A program made the translations under genes and the position numbers. A stretch of 13,638 nt of DNA, taken from an uncultured bacterium. GTDB lineage: Bacteria > Bacteroidota > Bacteroidia > CAILMK01. Below are positions 13,525-13,638 of the stretch, in pieces. The notes under the pieces were generated by a model, which was not told the origin of the DNA, did no database searches, and saw only the letters and a program-made list of their open reading frames with translations. The stretch's first letter is position 1; every line of letters starts with the position of its first letter. The stretch is from contig CAILMK010000699.1 in NCBI GenBank assembly GCA_903835275.1, positions 1-13,638 of the forward strand. Direction: 5' to 3'.

Positions 13525-13638
13525 AAACTCGGTCAAATTGACCACCGTCCACCGGACGAAACTGACCACCTGATGCCGGTCTAAATTGACCACCCCGCAC
13601 CGGATCAAATTGACCACCTGCGGACGAGATTTTAGTTC
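13510..13638. mobile_element. Probable left tip of an IS21-like insertion sequence (partial)
   Basis: MORN coding sequence ends somewhere around 13510-13528, where sequence beginning TG (TGTTGGCGTGG or TGGAAAACTC) leads into the tandem repeats. IS21-family ends usually start with TG. No istA or istB codons are inside the window, so the assignment rests on the repeat structure alone and the exact boundary is uncertain. Confidence 0.5.
13530..13620. repeat. Four 23-24 bp tandem repeats, probable IS21-family end
   Basis: Units start at 13530, 13553, 13577 and 13601 and share CGGnCnAAAyTGACCACC (the third and fourth vary slightly at bases 4-7), with a variable 5-6 base spacer; a decayed fifth begins at 13621. 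The first contains the perfect palindrome GGTCAAATTGACC (13531-13543). Several copies of a 20-odd bp GGTGGTCAATTT-type sequence at the tips are characteristic of IS21-family elements, where they bind the IstA transposase. The element body lies beyond the window. Confidence 0.7.

Larger units (their letters stand above)
11286..13638. mobile_element. Integrative element (prophage or genomic island) inserted in comM, left part
   Basis: The element begins at the comM break near 11286 and runs out of the window. A large serine recombinase starts 40 bp inside and points inward, the usual place for an integrase next to its attachment site. No phage structural or conjugation gene is visible in the 2.3 kb shown, so its class cannot be named. 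The far boundary and the other att site are not in view. Confidence 0.75.

Noticed and set aside
13351..13617. A single 88-residue minus-strand protein covering the tandem repeats and the MORN units
   Set aside because: Its first ~30 residues (VVNL-type 8-residue repeats) are translated DNA repeats of the IS tip, and its last ~20 residues are past a frameshift; only the middle is genuine coding sequence.
13530..13638. Evenly spaced repeats suggesting a CRISPR array
   Set aside because: Repeat plus spacer is only 23-24 bp, spacers are 5-6 bp, and there is no room for protospacers; an IS tip fits better.

Overview
The window is chromosomal DNA of a member of the Bacteroidota, probably from the Chitinophagales/Sphingobacteriales side. 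The clues are promoter -7 boxes of the TAnnTTTG type in front of several genes, AT-rich leaders without Shine-Dalgarno sequences, a type IX secretion (PorSS) C-terminal sorting domain, a DUF2490 outer-membrane protein, and the wording of YidC and ComM. Species cannot be fixed from the sequence alone.

Layout. Positions 1-1491 are the C-terminal part of yidC (membrane insertase), closed by a strong terminator hairpin. This is followed, almost without a gap, by a CCA-adding tRNA nucleotidyltransferase with an HD domain (1572-2987). Next come a pRiA4b ORF-3-like protein with an acidic/His tail (3081-3719), a 91-residue membrane protein (3810-4085) and miaA (tRNA dimethylallyltransferase, body to 5025). 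miaA has no usable start codon in frame ahead of its P-loop. A degenerate 7-bp tandem repeat lies exactly there, and loss of one unit would restore an ATG. Region 5026-5372 is non-coding: a two-hairpin dispersed repeat (a second copy lies at 3748-3785) and two terminators.

Positions 5373-5663 (minus) encode a small unknown protein, and 5952-6296 an ABM-fold monooxygenase-like protein. Then comes a tightly packed unit, 6394-9568: a secreted protein with two lamin-tail domains and a T9SS tail, a small lipoprotein, a VTC-type polyphosphate polymerase domain protein and a DUF4956 membrane protein. The last three junctions are 6 bp, TAATG and ATGA, so they are probably co-transcribed and translationally coupled. 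A convergent DUF2490 outer-membrane barrel protein (9578-10369, minus) follows. I read the four-gene unit as a candidate envelope/surface polyphosphate-linked system of unknown function.

The right end is accessory DNA. comM (yifB, Mg-chelatase-like AAA+ helicase of natural transformation) is cut. Only its C-terminal 236 codons remain (10575-11285, minus), ending at the codons for the conserved PHHT stretch. A large serine recombinase (11326-13047) begins 40 bp beyond the break, pointing away from it, as expected for an integrative element or prophage whose integrase sits at one attachment site. Beyond it lie a MORN/YwqK-like gene broken by a one-base frameshift and lacking its N-terminus, and four 23-24 bp tandem repeats. 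The repeats look like the multiple transposase-binding sites at the tip of an IS21-family element that continues past the window edge.
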